Assembly: GCF_002811985.1 (NCBI RefSeq)
Contig: NZ_NPDU01000062.1
Coordinates: forward strand, 1 to 27,080
From: Leptospira adleri
GTDB taxonomy: Bacteria; Spirochaetota; Leptospiria; Leptospirales; Leptospiraceae
Length of the DNA: 27,080 nt
Direction of reading: 5' to 3'
Below are positions 25,634 to 27,080 of the stretch, one piece after another; the first letter of the stretch is position 1; every line of letters starts with the position of its first letter. A program made the translations under genes and the position numbers. The notes below the pieces were generated by a model that ran no database searches, was not told the origin of the DNA, and was given only the letters and a program-made list of their open reading frames with translations.

Positions 25634-26938
25634 ATGCAGACCCTGGAAAAAGACAAAACAACCGACGCGTGGCCGGAAATTACGCTCTCTTCCTTTACGG
25701 AAAAAATTCTTCCGAGAAAAAAAGGACCCGAGGGGCCCGCTCCCAGAAATCCCGAAATCCTAAGACTCAAATCCAAAATTTTAGAATACTTTTCCGGGGC
25801 CCTCAACAAAGTCCATTCTCCTTTTTCCAATCTTAGAATCGATCTTTTCGGAGAATTCCGTTTTCACGCCGACGCGAGTTCTCCTTTTGAAGAGGAAGGT
25901 CTTTCCGAGAGGGAAAAAAATCTTTTGAAAATTTTCTTCGAAGAATTGTACGAAAGAGCGATCGAAGACCATCAATCCGATCCCGAGATCTTTCAAGTTT
26001 TAGAATCCTATCTCCTCCACGAACATGAGTTAGACGAATATCTGGAACTGACCCGAGTATTCGACGAGGATCTTCCGTTTATCGTGGAAGCGAGACAGTT
26101 GTTAGCCTTGATGGGAAAAATCGAATATTCGGATTCTTTGAATCAGGAAGGGAGTTCGCGTTTTCAGAAATTCGGTTTTCGTTGGAAATTCGGCGGTTTG
26201 GAGTTGGAGGATCGCGAAACGATTTACGATCTCGTCGTTACGGGAGAAGAGCCCGGCCTTTTGGGACTCGCCTGGGTTTTGTATAAACACGAGACTTCCG
26301 GTTTTAGAACCGTTTTTCCGATCGAAAGAAAAATTCTTTCAGCTATCGATTCTTTTTCCTCCGAGGAAAAGGAATCTTTTTTCAAAGCGTATTCTTCCCG
26401 TCACGGTTATCTTGAGAATTATTTCGTCCTGAAGCAATTTCATCCGAGGGAATATAGAAAGGCCTGGCTCGAGGGAGAGAAAAAGAAAAACGGAAGATCG
26501 GTTTTGTTGGGTTCTTTGCAGGACAATATCCTTGCCGGGCAGGACGATTCTCTGGAGAAACGTTATGCGCTCTTGAAGGAGAATCATCTGGTTTACACTT
26601 TGTCTCCGTTCGAACTTTTGATTCTTCTGAATTCTACGGAGTCCTCCAACGTGGAGCACGAGATCGCCGGTGTGAAGGAAAAACTTCCGGATTCTTATCT
26701 TACAAAACGGGCTCAGCTTGCTCTTCGTTTTTTTAAAAAGAATTTCGAAGAATTTATCAATACGATCGAGCAATGCGGACGTTTTCGTTTTACACCGGAG
26801 ATGATTTATCTTCACGGGGTCGCGCTCGTGGAAACCGGGAAGGCTGAAGAAGGGATCGGACTTTTGGAAAGTCTTTTGTTTCGTTTTCCGGATTCGGATT
26901 ATTTGCGTCTTGTTTTGGAACGTTATAAGAAGAATTGA
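25634..26938 (+). CDS. Uncharacterised helical protein divergent to the lytic transglycosylase
   Basis: This 434-residue protein has no signal peptide or membrane helix and appears cytoplasmic. It is largely helical and rich in Glu, Leu and Phe. The C-terminal part (AQLALRFFKKNFEEFINTIEQCGRF, then IYLHGVALVETGKAEEGIGLLESLLFRFPDS) looks like one or two TPR-type hairpins. The rest shows no motif I know. The ATG at 25634 has a good AAGGA seven bases upstream. The gene shares a 58-bp divergent promoter region with the transglycosylase, so the two may be co-regulated; a functional link is otherwise only a guess. A tandem short repeat follows its stop. Confidence 0.8.
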   Translation: MQTLEKDKTTDAWPEITLSSFTEKILPRKKGPEGPAPRNPEILRLKSKILEYFSGALNKVHSPFSNLRIDLFGEFRFHADASSPFEEEGLSEREKNLLKIFFEELYERAIEDHQSDPEIFQVLESYLLHEHELDEYLELTRVFDEDLPFIVEARQLLALMGKIEYSDSLNQEGSSRFQKFGFRWKFGGLELEDRETIYDLVVTGEEPGLLGLAWVLYKHETSGFRTVFPIERKILSAIDSFSSEEKESFFKAYSSRHGYLENYFVLKQFHPREYRKAWLEGEKKKNGRSVLLGSLQDNILAGQDDSLEKRYALLKENHLVYTLSPFELLILLNSTESSNVEHEIAGVKEKLPDSYLTKRAQLALRFFKKNFEEFINTIEQCGRFRFTPEMIYLHGVALVETGKAEEGIGLLESLLFRFPDSDYLRLVLERYKKN

Positions 26939-26939
26939 G

Positions 26940-27005
26940 AAAGTAGGAACTCCTTCGTTTTTGGGCCTTGCGGTGAGACTTTCAAAAAGTAGGAACTCCT
27001 TCGTT
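26940..27005. repeat. Two direct copies of a 20-bp repeat after the stop codon
   Basis: AAAGTAGGAACTCCTTCGTT occurs at 26940-26959 and again at 26986-27005, 46 bp apart, identical over all 20 bases. The core GTAGGAACTCC also occurs at 1630-1640 at the other end of the window. The remaining bases to 27080 show no gene that I can support. Confidence 0.8.
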
Positions 27006-27080
27006 AATGTGGATTGGGGAGATATGTAGTGGAACTAGGTACTGATACGGTTGGAGAAACTTCGGAGATAACTAGGTGGA

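Overview
The window looks like chromosomal DNA from a spirochaete of the genus Leptospira. I infer this from the long (about 660-residue) form of IspG, the alphabet of short hypothetical secreted proteins, the intergenic repeats, and the protein-level look of GltB, GltA and the opgGH pair. Base composition reads as mid-40s percent G+C, higher than L. interrogans, so a high-GC member of the genus is likelier. I did not compute GC or search any database. No rRNA, tRNA, CRISPR array, prophage or complete insertion sequence is visible.

Layout. Positions 1-852 hold the 5' part of a membrane sensor protein on the minus strand. Positions 853-1877 are a repeat-rich spacer with several copies of a roughly 77-bp palindromic element that ends exactly at the ispG stop codon. 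ispG (minus, 1878-3866) is followed by five plus-strand genes of unknown function (4048-7857): a 102-residue protein, a secreted cysteine-containing protein, a four-helix membrane protein, a 193-residue soluble protein and a 434-residue cytoplasmic protein. Then comes gltB (8219-12709), preceded by a leader that can fold into a three-way junction. Next is an osmoregulated periplasmic glucan cluster: opgG, a small membrane protein, and opgH, with overlapping genes (12857-17014), and a small exported protein (17073-17402).

From 17415 to 22770 everything is on the minus strand. The order of transcription is gltA (citrate synthase), an RlmI-like rRNA methyltransferase, a second DPPTF methyltransferase, a SpoU/TrmH-type RNA methyltransferase and a GT-B glycosyltransferase. 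The last four are overlapping or nearly so and look like one operon. After a 552-bp spacer there is a soluble lytic murein transglycosylase (minus, 23323-25575). It is divergently arranged, 58 bp apart, with an uncharacterised helical protein gene (25634-26938). The window ends in a spacer with a tandem short repeat.

How they work together: central metabolism (citrate synthase, glutamate synthase) and isoprenoid synthesis (IspG) are housekeeping. The opg genes and the lytic transglycosylase concern the periplasm and cell envelope. The methyltransferase run concerns RNA modification. The least explained parts are the palindromic repeat array with a compensatory base change, the folded gltB leader, the small gene inside the opg operon and the paired methyltransferases. 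I saw no clear new defence or mobile system.
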